Assembly (NCBI GenBank): GCA_035943635.1
Contig: DASZBX010000017.1
Location: 16,164 to 80,163 of the forward strand
Length of the DNA: 64,000 bases
Direction: 5' to 3'
Source of the DNA: DASZBX01 sp035943635
GTDB taxonomy: Bacteria; Actinomycetota; Actinomycetes; Streptomycetales; Catenulisporaceae
Part shown: piece after piece, positions 9,340-18,371 of the stretch
Layout: each line of letters starts with the position of its first letter
Numbering within the stretch: the stretch's first letter is position 1
The notes under the pieces: generated by a model
Database searches by the model: none
What the model was told of the DNA's origin: nothing
The model's input: only the letters and a program-made list of their open reading frames with translations
Program-made: the position numbers and the translations under genes

Positions 9340-9434
9340 TTTGAGTACCCCCTGCTCCGTGCTGTAAACGACTGACGTACCCAGGTGAACCAGGCCTTGG
9401 TGAAATCCCCGACTGATTGGACATCTAGCGTGGA

Positions 9435-9650
9435 TTGTCAGTGTACGCAGAGACGAGTGGCGCGGGATGGGCGCGGGCGGAGATTCTCAGCGATAGCCCG
9501 CAGCACCGGGGCTTGACTGAGACAGCAGCGGCGATCTTGGCTGCATGTGAAGTCAAGCGCTTGACGAAGCGTCAGATTTGGATGTGGCTCGGTTTGAGCC
9601 TGGTGGCCGCAGGTCTCGCCGGATGTTCTGGTGGCCTGGGTCTGGCTTGA
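9435..9650 (+). pseudogene. Possible remnant of a small lipoprotein gene
   Basis: The frame ends in a convincing lipoprotein leader: KRQIWMWLGLSLVAAGLAGC followed by SGG, then stops eight residues later, so there is no mature protein. The residues before the leader look non-coding. It may be the 5' end of a lipoprotein gene cut off after its lipobox. It lies head to head with the Rhs gene, whose promoter must lie in the same interval. Confidence 0.25.
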
Positions 9651-10343
9651 CCGTGCGAATGCGGTTCTCGGGCCTCTGATCCGCGGAAACATCAAAGGCG
9701 CTGGATAACAGGGCTTATGGTGGGATTGCCTGGTAATGCATAACGCTTGCTGCCCCAGGCGCGTGGGGTGCATGGCTTTGACCTGCGGTTGTCGCGCTGA
9801 AATCTGGAGAGTCGGGCGAAAATTGGGGAAGCCAGCCGATCACACAGCGTGCACATTGCGCCCTAAATAAGGGGCCTCCACAGCAAGCTTCGAGCAAAAA
9901 TCATCGCCACATGCATGATCGCCACATGCATGCAGGCCATAAATCCTCAGAGTAATGATGCATAATCTCTCTTATGCATCATTACTCTCGGAGCCGGCCA
10001 TACCGGCCCGCAGCGGTCTTGCGCACGTTCAGCCGGTCGCCGCCGAACGTTCCGGTGTAACGCGATGCGGCCCGCGCCCGCGAGCACGGCGAGGACGCCC
10101 GGCAGGCCTCCTGCCGCGGCGTCGCGGCGGCAGGTGGATGTGGATGCAGAGTGCGATCTGAACACGAGGACCCCGAGAATCGGGATCGAACTGGGTGTCC
10201 CCCACGTTGGAGGACAGCGTTGCGAATCAGAGCGCAAACATCGCGCAATTCGCCAGCGCTCGAGTGTTGCCTCAAAGCCCTGATGGATCGGGCTTCCGGT
10301 CACGCACGGGATTCACGTGCCGGATTCACGTTCCGCGGTCCAA
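9651..10343. other. Intergenic region, AT-richer, with palindromes
   Basis: About 690 bases without a supportable gene. The stretch about 9840-9990 is clearly lower in GC than the rest. It contains GCCACATGCATG twice in tandem (about 9906-9929) and the perfect palindrome described separately. Around 10160-10230 there is a sequence faintly like a tRNA T-arm on the minus strand, but no cloverleaf can be completed. GGATTCACGT occurs twice near 10309-10331. Confidence 0.5.
9950..9987. repeat. Perfect 16-bp inverted repeat with 6-base loop
   Basis: GAGTAATGATGCATAA and its exact complement TTATGCATCATTACTC flank TCTCTC. The arms contain the ATGCAT palindrome that also occurs twice just upstream. 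The stem is AT-rich and lacks a T-tract. It could be an operator, a transcript-end hairpin or a remnant of a mobile element end. Confidence 0.7.
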
Positions 10344-10380
10344 GCTGGGTGCAGATCCCGTACGGGGCGCTGCACCCAGC
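10344..10380 (-). terminator. Hairpin after the four-repeat secreted protein gene
   Basis: GCTGGGTGCAG (10344-10354) and CTGCACCCAGC (10370-10380) form a perfect 11-bp stem. The loop itself contains the palindrome CCCGTACGGG, so the structure can extend or branch. It lies about 30 bases past the stop codon of the minus-strand gene. Confidence 0.7.
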
Positions 10381-10409
10381 AGCGGTGGCGCTCGTGCTGT
10401 GGCGTCGAC

Positions 10410-11309
10410 TCAGGATGTCGGCGGGATGGCGCCGTTCTTGGCCACCGGGACCGCGAGTTGCAGCGGGCCGGAGATCGTGGTCGACTCGGTCGGCAGGCCG
10501 GTGAGCAGCGGGTTGATGTGGTTGAGGGTGAGCGGGACCGTCGGGACGGATCCGCTCACCGTCAGGGTGAACTTCTCCAGGTCCACCCATCGCACGATGT
10601 TCAGGACGCTGGCCGGGATGGCCTGGTTGTCCTTCTGCACCGGTACGCACAGTTGCACGCCGTTGAGCATCGTCACCTTCTGCGCCGGGAGGCCGGCGAG
10701 CACCGGGTCGAGTTGCGTGAGGGTCACCGGGAAGCCCACGGTCGAGGTCTGGATCGCATAGCACTTGAGGTCTATGTACTTGACCAGGGCGAGTACCGCG
10801 GCGGGCGGCATCTGGCCGTTCTTGATGATCGGCACGCACAGTTGCTGCGGCACGGTCATCACGACCTTCTGCGCCGGGATCCCGGAGAGCACCGGGTTGA
10901 GCTGCGTGAGGGTCACCGGGAAGTTCACATTGATCCCGGTGATCGCGTAGCACGACAGGTCCGTGAACTGGATGAAGGCCAGTACCGCGGACGGCGGGAT
11001 GACGCTGTTCTTCGCCACGGGCGAGCATTCCTGCTGGCGGGTGCCCATCGTGACGTTCTCGTCCGGCAGGCCGGCGAGGACGGGGTTGAGGTGGTGGGTG
11101 AGGATCGGCGCGAACGCCGGGGTGTACGGGGTGGTCTGCCAGCATTCGAGGTCCAGGTTGGACACGAAGGACAGCGGTCCGGGCAGCGCCTGGGCGTACG
11201 AGTTCGCGCCCAGGCCGACGACCATCGCGGCTGCCGCGACGAGCACGGCCGCTACGGATGCCAGTCTCCGGTGGAGACGGCGTTTGAGCAGCGCTCTTGC
11301 GTTCATCAA
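10410..11309 (-). CDS. Secreted protein of four tandem ~60-residue repeats
   Basis: 299 residues. An Arg-rich N-terminus, a hydrophobic stretch and Ala-X-Ala (about residues 1-41) make a classical Sec signal peptide. The mature part is four repeats of about 60 residues. Each has a motif like LxCYAI, then FPVTLTQLNPVLAGLPAQKV, then QLCVPVxKNG and PPxxVL. Repeats 1-3 each carry two cysteines at matching places (LECW/QQEC, LSCY/QQLC, LKCY/VQLC). In repeat 4 both are replaced (LEKF, LQLA), which argues that the two form a disulfide within each repeat. No known enzymatic motif is present. A wall or matrix protein is likely, function unknown. Confidence 0.85.
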   Translation of the reverse strand: MMNARALLKRRLHRRLASVAAVLVAAAAMVVGLGANSYAQALPGPLSFVSNLDLECWQTTPYTPAFAPILTHHLNPVLAGLPDENVTMGTRQQECSPVAKNSVIPPSAVLAFIQFTDLSCYAITGINVNFPVTLTQLNPVLSGIPAQKVVMTVPQQLCVPIIKNGQMPPAAVLALVKYIDLKCYAIQTSTVGFPVTLTQLDPVLAGLPAQKVTMLNGVQLCVPVQKDNQAIPASVLNIVRWVDLEKFTLTVSGSVPTVPLTLNHINPLLTGLPTESTTISGPLQLAVPVAKNGAIPPTS

Positions 11310-11613
11310 GACCCTTCCGGGTGAGTGGGATGAGTGCGACGGCGCCGTCGAGTCGTATGGTAAATCCCCTTTGGGGCCGCGTAAAGTATTTCGTACCGTA
11401 CTTTCTACAATTCAGTCTATTCATCCATATCCGCAATTGAATCATCACCTGTGACCGTATTGCGCTGGTAGGCGCAGCCACCCGTCGACCCTGAATTCGC
11501 GCCCCCAGTCCGGTTACTCATGAGGCCCGAGAGCCCGGGCGTCGGACAGCATCTGAGCCACCGCATCCAGGCGGTCAACTGCGGGTCGTGTCCGGCGCCC
11601 TATCAAGGCCTCG
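11310..11613. promoter_or_regulatory. AT-rich upstream region of the secreted repeat protein
   Basis: About 300 bases. The half next to the repeat-protein start (11355-11460) is strikingly AT-rich for this genome and includes AAAGTATTTCGTACCGTACTTT, an interrupted palindrome with AAAGTA/TACTTT arms (about 11385-11407). This is the probable promoter and operator zone for the minus-strand gene. The half near 11520-11613 holds no gene and no lanthipeptide precursor that I can see. Confidence 0.4.
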
Positions 11614-13930
11614 CTACTGCGCGAGCTCGCGCACAACTCTCGGCGCGCGGCACAGGCTGCTGCGCTGCCCGGCCCAGAGCGGGATGGTCTCGGGTCCGCC
11701 GCGAAGGGCGAGTCGGCGGAAGAAGCCGAGGATCCCGGCGGTGCCGGCGGCCCAGGACGCGGCGCGGGTGTCGTGGGACGACGCGACCAGGCGGGGGTGT
11801 TCGGGCGGACCGGCGCCGCGGGCCAGGATGTGGTCGGCGACCTGCCCGGAGGCCTGCCAGTAGCGCTCGTCGTCTTCCTGCACGGCCAGATCGATCAGCA
11901 GACTGCCGACACCGGCGGCGCCGCAGCACTGCCCGAGGTTCGACATCCACGGCAGCAGCGAGAGCGCGGCGTCGGCGGCGTCCGAGGCGAGCGCGGCGAG
12001 GGCCGGCGCGTGCAGGACGGCGGATCCGTGGAGCAGGGTCCTGCCGATACCGGCCAAGCCCTGGCACCACGAAGCGGCGAGCGGATGGGCCGACGGGCTT
12101 CGGGCGGCGTGGGTGAGCGTCCGGGCGCGTACGGCCAACTCCCCGCAGCGGCGTTCAGCGGTCTCCAGGTCGGAGCCTGCTCCGGAGTGTTCGGCGAGGG
12201 CGATGAAGAATTCGACGATGCCGGCCAACCCGTGCGCGGCGCCGGCGCTCGGCTCCACGGCCTTGTGCGCGCCGCCGCCCCCGCCGACGGCTTCCGGGAT
12301 ATGGCGGCCTGCGAGTAGATGGGCGCAGCGGCGAGCCGCGGCCAGATGGGCCGGGTCGCCGCCGGTGCGAAGGAGGCTCAGGTGGCCGAGGCCGACGCCC
12401 GCAGCGCCGCCGATCACATCCGTGCTCGGCGGATACCGGTCCGGTGTGTCGTCGAAGTACCCGCGGTCGGTCTCCCCGCGGTCGATCTCGATGCCGCACG
12501 AGCGCGCCTCGCTCAGAAAGACGCTGATACCCATGCTGCCGTTGAAGAGCCCCGGTGGCAGCCGCTTCTCCCCGGCGAACCGGGCGATGTGGCAGGCCAG
12601 GTCGCTCACGAGTCCGCGGACCGGCTCCAGCTCGCCGTGGCGGAGGAGTTCGAGACCGATTCCGGCCGCGCCGCTGTGCATCGCGAGGTCGCGGGGCGCG
12701 GTGTACGAAGACGGGGACTCCAGGATCCGCGCCGTCTCGTGGAGGAGGTCCGATCGCAGGTTGGCCACGATCTGTGCTGCGAGGTCGCAGGTGACGCGCA
12801 CCGGTGCGGGCAGCCTTCCGGCGCCCTGTCCCCGCGCCGGCCGTGTGTCCTGCGGCTCCCCCAGGAGCCGCGCGATCTCACACCAGATCCCGGCCGGGCT
12901 CGCCCCGGCCCTCGCGTGGACGGCTCGCAGTGCCTGGGTGCGGGCCGTGTCCGCCTCGTCCGGGTCCAAGGTGACCGGGTCGAGACCGGTGGCCGCGAAC
13001 AACAACGTCATGCCGAGCGCGTACAGATCATCGTCCTCGCACGGCTCCTGGCCTTGGAACTGGCGGGCCGGGGCGTATCCGGGCGTGCCTCCCGGCAGGT
13101 GTGTCCCGCGGTAGGCGGAGAGGCCGAAGTCCAACACGGTGACCTCCTCGCCGTCGACGACCACGTTGTTCGGCGACAGATCCCGCATGATCACGCCGCG
13201 TTCGTGGATCTCGCGCAGGGTCGAGGCGAGCTTGGCGGCGAGCGGGTCCAGGCCGCGGGGGCCGGTCCCGGGTGGGCGGGGGCCGTTCTCCAGGACATCG
13301 CGCGCCAGCGAGGCGCCGCCGCGGTCCTGCGTCACGAGGAACTCGTCGTCGCCCTGGCGGAAGTGGTCGACGAAGCGCGGCACCCCGGGCACGCCGGCCA
13401 GTGCGTTCAGGACCCGGCGCTCATTGCGCAGCCGCATCCGCGCGTCGACGTCGCCTCGCTCGGCGACGAACGCGCGGCCCTGTTTGACGACGACGGCGCT
13501 GCCGTCGGTCTGGTCGATCGCCCGGTAGACGTTGCCTTGGGCGGCCTCACGGATCCCGCTCACGGCGCGGTAGCGCTTGCCGAGCAGAAGAGCGGCGGAG
13601 GGATCCGTGTCGTCCGGGCCGGCGGACGAGTCCAGGCCCGTGAACGGGTCGCGGATCCATGATGGCTGCCGGTAGCGCAGTGTCGCGTCGGCCTCGAAGC
13701 GCTCGCCGCCGGGGCCCGACAATGCGGTCAGAGCGCGCCCGTGCTCGTCGAAGACGGGCTCGGTCCTGGTGAAGGGACCGTACCGGTAGTAGACGGGAGC
13801 CGATCGGGAGACCCGGCGATCACTGAGCACCCGCGGTCCCTGGTGTCCGCGCAGCGCCTGCGCCAGCTCGAGCCCCAGTTCCCGGACCCGGCCCTGCTGC
13901 GGATACGCCGTGACGATCTTGCCCACGCTC
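11614..13930 (-). pseudogene. N-terminally truncated class IV lanthipeptide synthetase (LanL-like)
   Basis: About 770 residues remain of a protein that should be about 900. It begins inside the phospho-Ser/Thr lyase domain at GKIVTAYP, followed by GPRVLSDRR and SAPVYYRYGPF, as in LanKC/LanL enzymes. The kinase domain follows with VVVKQG, VIMRDLSPNNVVV and VLDFGLSAY. The C-terminal LanC-like cyclase has AMHSGAAGIGLELL, SWCQGLAGIG and GQCCGAAGVG; the WCxG and CCG cysteines are zinc ligands, which class IV has and class III lacks. The start codon and first part of the lyase domain are missing, replaced at about 13930 by the end of a GH26 gene. No precursor peptide or transporter gene is adjacent. 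Confidence 0.8.
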
Positions 13931-14979
13931 GACAGGGTTGTAGTCCGCGGTCGAAGCCCCCTGGTCGTCCAGGCACAGGCCCTCATATCCGACGATCGGG
14001 CCGCCGCTGCCGGTCGGGGGCGGATCGACGCCGCCGCCCTGGCAGTCGCTCGCGAGTGCCTGGTCCAGTTCACTCCACTGGGCATCCGTCATCGCCGGGG
14101 TGCCGTCTTCGAACTCCAGGAGCCCGTCGCCGCCGTCGGAGCACAGGTCGGAGACGAATCCGGCGATGCTCTGGTATCCGCTGCCGTCCAGCGGGGCCAG
14201 GTCGGTCTCCGCGAGGAAGATCGGCAGGCTGGTCTCGGCGTGGATCTCGTCGAACACCGGGCCGAAGAGGGCGGAGAAGCTGGTGAACGGGCCCCACTGG
14301 GTGTTCGGGTACCCGTCGACGCCGACCATGTCGACCTCGGACGGGCCGGGCCAGTAGGGGGTCGGGTTCTGGTTCGGGCCGCCGGTGTCCGCGCCCGGGG
14401 CCCACATGAACGAGGCCAGTCCCCCGTCGCGTCGACGTCGGACCTGACGGTGTCCCAAGCCTTGATCCACTGTGCGGGGGTGGTGCCCTCGCAGTCGCCG
14501 GTAGCCCAGGGGTACTGGCCGGAGATGTTGAACTCGTGCGCGAAGGTGACGATGACCGGGTGTCCGAACGCTGCGATGGCCGAGCCGAACGCCTTCAGGT
14601 AGGTGCTGATCGCCGAGCCGTTCGCGCCGATCGTGGTCATGGACGGGAAGGCGCCGGAGTAGGAGCAGCCGCCCGCCCCCTGCCAGGGCTCGATTTCGAG
14701 GAGGGGCGTGGCGCCGGCGGCCTCGGCCTGGTCGGCGAACGTGGTCGGAAAGCTCGCCGCCCAGTACAGGTACATGTTGGCGACGTTCGGAGTCTGCCCC
14801 GGCTTGGTGAAGTAGTCGCCGGGGCTCTCCTCGCTGAACCAGGTCCCCAGCGTCGTGGCCGGCGCAGCGGCCTGGGCTTGGGCGTGGCCGGTGGGGAAGC
14901 CGACGACCAGCCACACCGCGGCCAGTGCGGCGGCGAGGACGGCGCAGAATCTGTCGGCGCGCGGTCGTGCTTGGTGCAT
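13930..14979 (-). pseudogene. Broken secreted GH26-like glycosidase with truncated ricin domain
   Basis: The ATG (14979) has AGGAGGGAG 9 bases upstream and encodes a signal peptide (to about residue 35). A GH26 (beta-mannanase type) domain follows with TFAHEFN (acid/base Glu) and IFLAETD (nucleophile Glu). The frame breaks near 14421-14425. The intact paralogue at 17.4-18.2 kb shows that one G is missing from a G run here, so VRSDVDATG and GGLASFMW lie in different frames. After a PPPTGSGG linker a ricin-type lectin domain begins (GYEGLCLDDQGASTADYNP) and stops after about 20 residues at the junction with the lanthipeptide synthetase. Two independent lesions make it a pseudogene. Confidence 0.85.
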
Positions 14980-15027
14980 GCGTGCGATCTCCCTCCTGGT
15001 GATGAAGGTTCCTTACTTGTCGCGGTG

Positions 15028-15522
15028 TCAGCAGCGCTTCCATCCAGCCGTCCAGGGCCAGGTACGGCAGTACCGGTTGCCGTCGGTGCCGATGGTGTCG
15101 ATGGTGAACGGGTTGTTGCTGAACTCCCCGACCCCGTTCCCGGTCGCGTGCAATGCCTGTCCGCCCAGACTGTGCCAGCCGTTGCTTCCCGGCCAGGCGT
15201 GCCAGATCGACCAGTCCAGGCCGATGACGAAAGCCTCGTCATTCCCGGCGTTCGGGTTGTAGTCCTCGAACCCGAAGGTGCCGCAGATCGTCTGGCCGCC
15301 GTACCCGAACTCGGACACCGCGCAAGTCGAGAAGTCCGGCGAGACGGACAGGCTGGTGAACGCGCCGACAGCGGAAGGGACGATCCGCGAGCCGGCGGCG
15401 ATGGTCTGCGACTGCGGGCTGCCGGCTGCGGCGTTCCGCGTGGCGGCCGATGCCGGGGCGGCGAGCGCACCGAGGGCGAGGGCGGCCGCGGCGGCGGCCG
15501 CAGCCCTTCGTGGGTTGATCAT
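15028..15522 (-). CDS. Small secreted protein, lectin-like
   Basis: 164 residues. The ATG at 15522 is preceded by AGGAGG, and an Ala-rich signal peptide ends in ASA near residue 26. The frame extends further upstream, but only as low-quality sequence. The mature part has four Cys and tryptophan-rich segments (FVIGLDWSIWHAWPG, GWHSLGG, WPWTAGWKRC). The pattern SIWHAWPG..GWHSLGG resembles one blade of PLL/fucolectin-type sugar-binding propellers, which is a suggestion only. It sits directly upstream of the broken GH26 gene on the same strand, 48 bases apart, so the two may have been co-transcribed as a secreted carbohydrate-acting pair. Confidence 0.75.
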   Translation of the reverse strand: MINPRRAAAAAAAALALGALAAPASAATRNAAAGSPQSQTIAAGSRIVPSAVGAFTSLSVSPDFSTCAVSEFGYGGQTICGTFGFEDYNPNAGNDEAFVIGLDWSIWHAWPGSNGWHSLGGQALHATGNGVGEFSNNPFTIDTIGTDGNRYCRTWPWTAGWKRC

Positions 15523-15684
15523 GAGTCCTCCTGTGTTGTACGAGTTTTCTGTGGTTGCACGGACGGGGCGTTGCCACCGTGCCCGGCGAGGCGTGGGGTT
15601 CCCGTTCGGTGGTGCGCCGGGTTCGGCGCGCCGTCCATGGCCCTCAGCGTCCGCCGCCGAACGGCCCGGGACCATGTCGTCTGG

Positions 15685-15796
15685 CCGGAAAGGTGACCGG
15701 CATATTCGGGCTCCGGAGGGCTTGTAAGTTCCAGTTGGGGCCGCTCGACCGGAAGAGTGACCGGCACAAACGGGTTTCGGCGGGCTTGTCAGGTCC
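15685..15796. repeat. Two 48-bp direct repeats upstream of the kinase-GH26 gene
   Basis: Units at 15685-15732 and 15749-15796 match at about 38 of 48 positions, with 64-bp spacing. Each starts CCGGAA..GTGACCGGCA and ends GGGCTTGT.AG.TCC. They lie about 60-170 bases before the start of a protein that itself begins with a helix-turn-helix domain. They may be operators, either for autoregulation or for the divergent small secreted protein. Confidence 0.6.
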
Positions 15797-15853
15797 GGCC
15801 GGGCTGAGCAGAATCGCTATTCAGAGTGCTGACGCGATGCTGAGGGGGTCTGG

Positions 15854-18268
15854 ATGGACGAGGCGCAGGCTGCGGGGGCATGGGTCAGAACCCAGCGGCT
15901 GGCCGCGGGGATGACGCAGGAGGAGTTGGCGGACAGGTCCGGGCTGAGCGTGCGGGCGATCAGCAACCTGGAGCGCGGCCGCACCGCCCGGCCGCATCCT
16001 CGGTCCCTGGAGGTGCTGGCGGTCGCGTTGGGACTGGCGGAAGCCGCCGGTAGTGCGTGGGCGGCCCGGCTGCGCGCCGACCAGTCCCGCAACTCCTCCT
16101 CGCCAGCGCCGCGGCGCCCGCCGCCGGCGGGCGAACGGTCCTTGCCGCCGCCTGCCGTGCTCGCCGCAGCCGACTCCGGCCAGCCCGACGACGGCCGGCC
16201 GGCCGGACCCGGGGCGGCCTCGGCGTCGTCCGAGCAGCTTGAACACCCCGAACCAACTGAGCAGCCGGCCCGCGCGGGTGCCGATCCGGCGTGGAGGCCG
16301 CCGGCGGGCGTGGCGCTCGCGCCGCTGGCACCGGGCGATCCGTCCCGGGTCGGCTCCTTCCGGCTGCTCTCGCGGCTCGGCGGCGGGGCGATGGGCGAGG
16401 TGTTCCTGGCCGCGGGCCGCGCCGGGCGGCCGGTGGCGGTCAAGCGGGTGCGCCCCGAGTACGCGCGCGACATCGTGTTCCGCGCCCGGTTCGCCAAGGA
16501 GGTGGCCGCGGTGCGGGCCGTGACCGGCGGCCACACCCCCGCGCTGATCGACGCGGACACCGAGGCCGGGCGCCCGTGGATCGCCACCGCGTACGTCCCG
16601 GGCCCTTCGCTGGCGCAGGCGGTGGACCTGGACGGCCCGTTGCCCGAGCCGCTGGTACTCGCCCTGGGCGGGGCGATCGCCGAGGCCCTGTCGGTGATCC
16701 ACGCCGCGGGGATCGTGCACCGGGACCTGAAGCCCTCGAACATCCTGCTGGACCGCGACGGGCCGAAGGCCATCGACTTCGGGATCTCCCGCGCACTGGA
16801 CGGCACAGCCCTCACCAACACCGGGATGCGGGTGGGCACCGCCGGATACACCGCCCCGGAACTGGCCGCGCACAGGCAGACGCTGCCGGCCGGGGACGTG
16901 TTCGCGCTCGGCTGCGTGCTGGCCTACGCCGCCACCGGCGTCACCGCGTTCGGCCAGGGCCCGGACGCCCAGGTGCTCTACCGGATCGTGCACGAGCGGC
17001 CCGACCCGCGGGCCCTGGCATGCCGAGACGAGACCCTGCGGGCCCTGATCGAGGCCTGCCTGACCAAGGACCCCGACGCCCGCCCCACCCCGCAAGCCGT
17101 CATCCAGGCCTGCCGCGCCGCGCCCGCCCCGAAGGAGTCCTGGCTGCCGGCCCCGCTGGCCGCGCGGGCCGCCGCGTTAAGCAGCCAGGCCGCGCAGCAG
17201 ATAGCCCGGGCAGCGCGCCGACGCACCACCCGGCGTGTGCAGATCGGCCTGGCTCCGCTGCTGCTCGTCTGCGCGATCCTCGCCCTCGTCCTGCCCAAGC
17301 CCACCGCCGCCAGATCCCCCGGCGCCGGCCCGCACCCGCTCGGCCCGAGCAGCCCTGCCAGCCTGTCCACCGGTCACGCCCCGGCCCGGTGGGTGCCCCC
17401 GGCTACCATGCTGGGGATCTGGACCGGCACAGAGGGCGTCGGCGGCTATTCCACCGTCGCGGGGCAGCACCCGAACGTCGCCAACATCTACCTTTTCTGG
17501 GGAAACAGCTTCCCCGCCGCGTTCGCCGGCCAGGCGCAGACCGCCGCCGCGACCCCCTTCGTGGAGCTCGAGCCCTGGCAGGGAGTCTCGCAGGGACTGC
17601 CCGGGGACTGCACCTACGGCCCCGACTTCCCGGCCATGACCACGATCGGCGCGAACGGCCCGGCGATCCGCTCCTACCTGAAGGCCTTCGGCTCGCAGAT
17701 CGCCTCCTTCGGGCACCCGGTCATGATCACCTTCGCCCACGAATTCAACTTCTCCGGACTGTATCCCTGGGCTCAGGGCGACTGCGAAGGCACCAGCCCG
17801 GCGCAGTGGATCACGGCATGGGACACCGTGAGATCCGACATCGACTCCACCGCCGGCGGCCTGGCTTCCTTCCTCTGGAACCCGGGCGCAGACACCGGCG
17901 GCACGACCATCGACCCCACCCATTACTGGCCCGGCACAACCCAGGTCGACATGGTCGGCGTCGACGGCGCCCCTGATACCCGGTGGGGATCGCAGTTCGG
18001 CACCTTCTCCGGCGTCTTCGGCCCCGTGTTCCAGGAGATCCACGCCCCGACCCGGCTACCGATCTTCATCGCCGAGGCCGGCCTGGCCCCGCTGGACGGA
18101 CCCGGATACCAATCCATCCCCGACTTCATCTCCGCCCTGTGCTCCGACGGCGGCGACGGCGTCCTGCAGTTCCAGGACGGCAACCCGGCCCTGTCCGCCA
18201 CGCAGTGGAGCGAACTGGACGACGCCCTGGCCGGCGACTGCGGTACCAGCACCGCGAAAGGCGGCTGA
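15854..18268 (+). CDS. HTH / Ser-Thr kinase / membrane / GH26 fusion receptor
   Basis: 804 residues. Residues 8-65 are an XRE-type helix-turn-helix (MTQEELADRSGLSVRAISNL). A Pro-rich linker runs to about 165. The Ser/Thr kinase (167-425) is complete: glycine loop GGGAMGEV 176-183, Lys197, HRDLKPSN 289-296, DFG 308-310, APE 334-336. A membrane helix covers about 464-480 and a Pro/Ser linker follows to 512. Residues 515-796 form an extracellular GH26-like domain with acid/base Glu630 (TFAHEFN) and candidate nucleophile Glu741 (FIAEAG). A DNA-binding head, kinase and glycosidase-fold sensor on one membrane chain suggest a mannan- or glycan-responsive switch. The GH26 part is a paralogue of the pseudogene at 14 kb. 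Confidence 0.9.
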   Translation: MDEAQAAGAWVRTQRLAAGMTQEELADRSGLSVRAISNLERGRTARPHPRSLEVLAVALGLAEAAGSAWAARLRADQSRNSSSPAPRRPPPAGERSLPPPAVLAAADSGQPDDGRPAGPGAASASSEQLEHPEPTEQPARAGADPAWRPPAGVALAPLAPGDPSRVGSFRLLSRLGGGAMGEVFLAAGRAGRPVAVKRVRPEYARDIVFRARFAKEVAAVRAVTGGHTPALIDADTEAGRPWIATAYVPGPSLAQAVDLDGPLPEPLVLALGGAIAEALSVIHAAGIVHRDLKPSNILLDRDGPKAIDFGISRALDGTALTNTGMRVGTAGYTAPELAAHRQTLPAGDVFALGCVLAYAATGVTAFGQGPDAQVLYRIVHERPDPRALACRDETLRALIEACLTKDPDARPTPQAVIQACRAAPAPKESWLPAPLAARAAALSSQAAQQIARAARRRTTRRVQIGLAPLLLVCAILALVLPKPTAARSPGAGPHPLGPSSPASLSTGHAPARWVPPATMLGIWTGTEGVGGYSTVAGQHPNVANIYLFWGNSFPAAFAGQAQTAAATPFVELEPWQGVSQGLPGDCTYGPDFPAMTTIGANGPAIRSYLKAFGSQIASFGHPVMITFAHEFNFSGLYPWAQGDCEGTSPAQWITAWDTVRSDIDSTAGGLASFLWNPGADTGGTTIDPTHYWPGTTQVDMVGVDGAPDTRWGSQFGTFSGVFGPVFQEIHAPTRLPIFIAEAGLAPLDGPGYQSIPDFISALCSDGGDGVLQFQDGNPALSATQWSELDDALAGDCGTSTAKGG

Positions 18269-18371
18269 CCGGCTCGCACGGTTGCCGGAATAGCCCCGGC
18301 ATAAGCACTGTTACTCGCTTCTACGGGGGCTGCTTCGTGCTTCCGGATCAGAATGGCGAGAAAGGCTCTTC

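Noticed and set aside
10160..10240. tRNA-like T-arm sequence on the minus strand (AGTTCGATCC)
   Set aside because: No acceptor stem, D-arm or anticodon loop with U33 can be built around it.
11310..11613. Search for a lanthipeptide precursor next to the LanL-like gene
   Set aside because: No short frame with a leader and Ser/Thr/Cys-rich core was found; the synthetase is truncated anyway.
14536..15696. Plus-strand frame of 386 codons opposite the GH26 pseudogene and small secreted gene
   Set aside because: It is antisense to two proteins with signal peptides and clear ribosome sites; its own sequence is Gly/Arg/Asp shadow coding.
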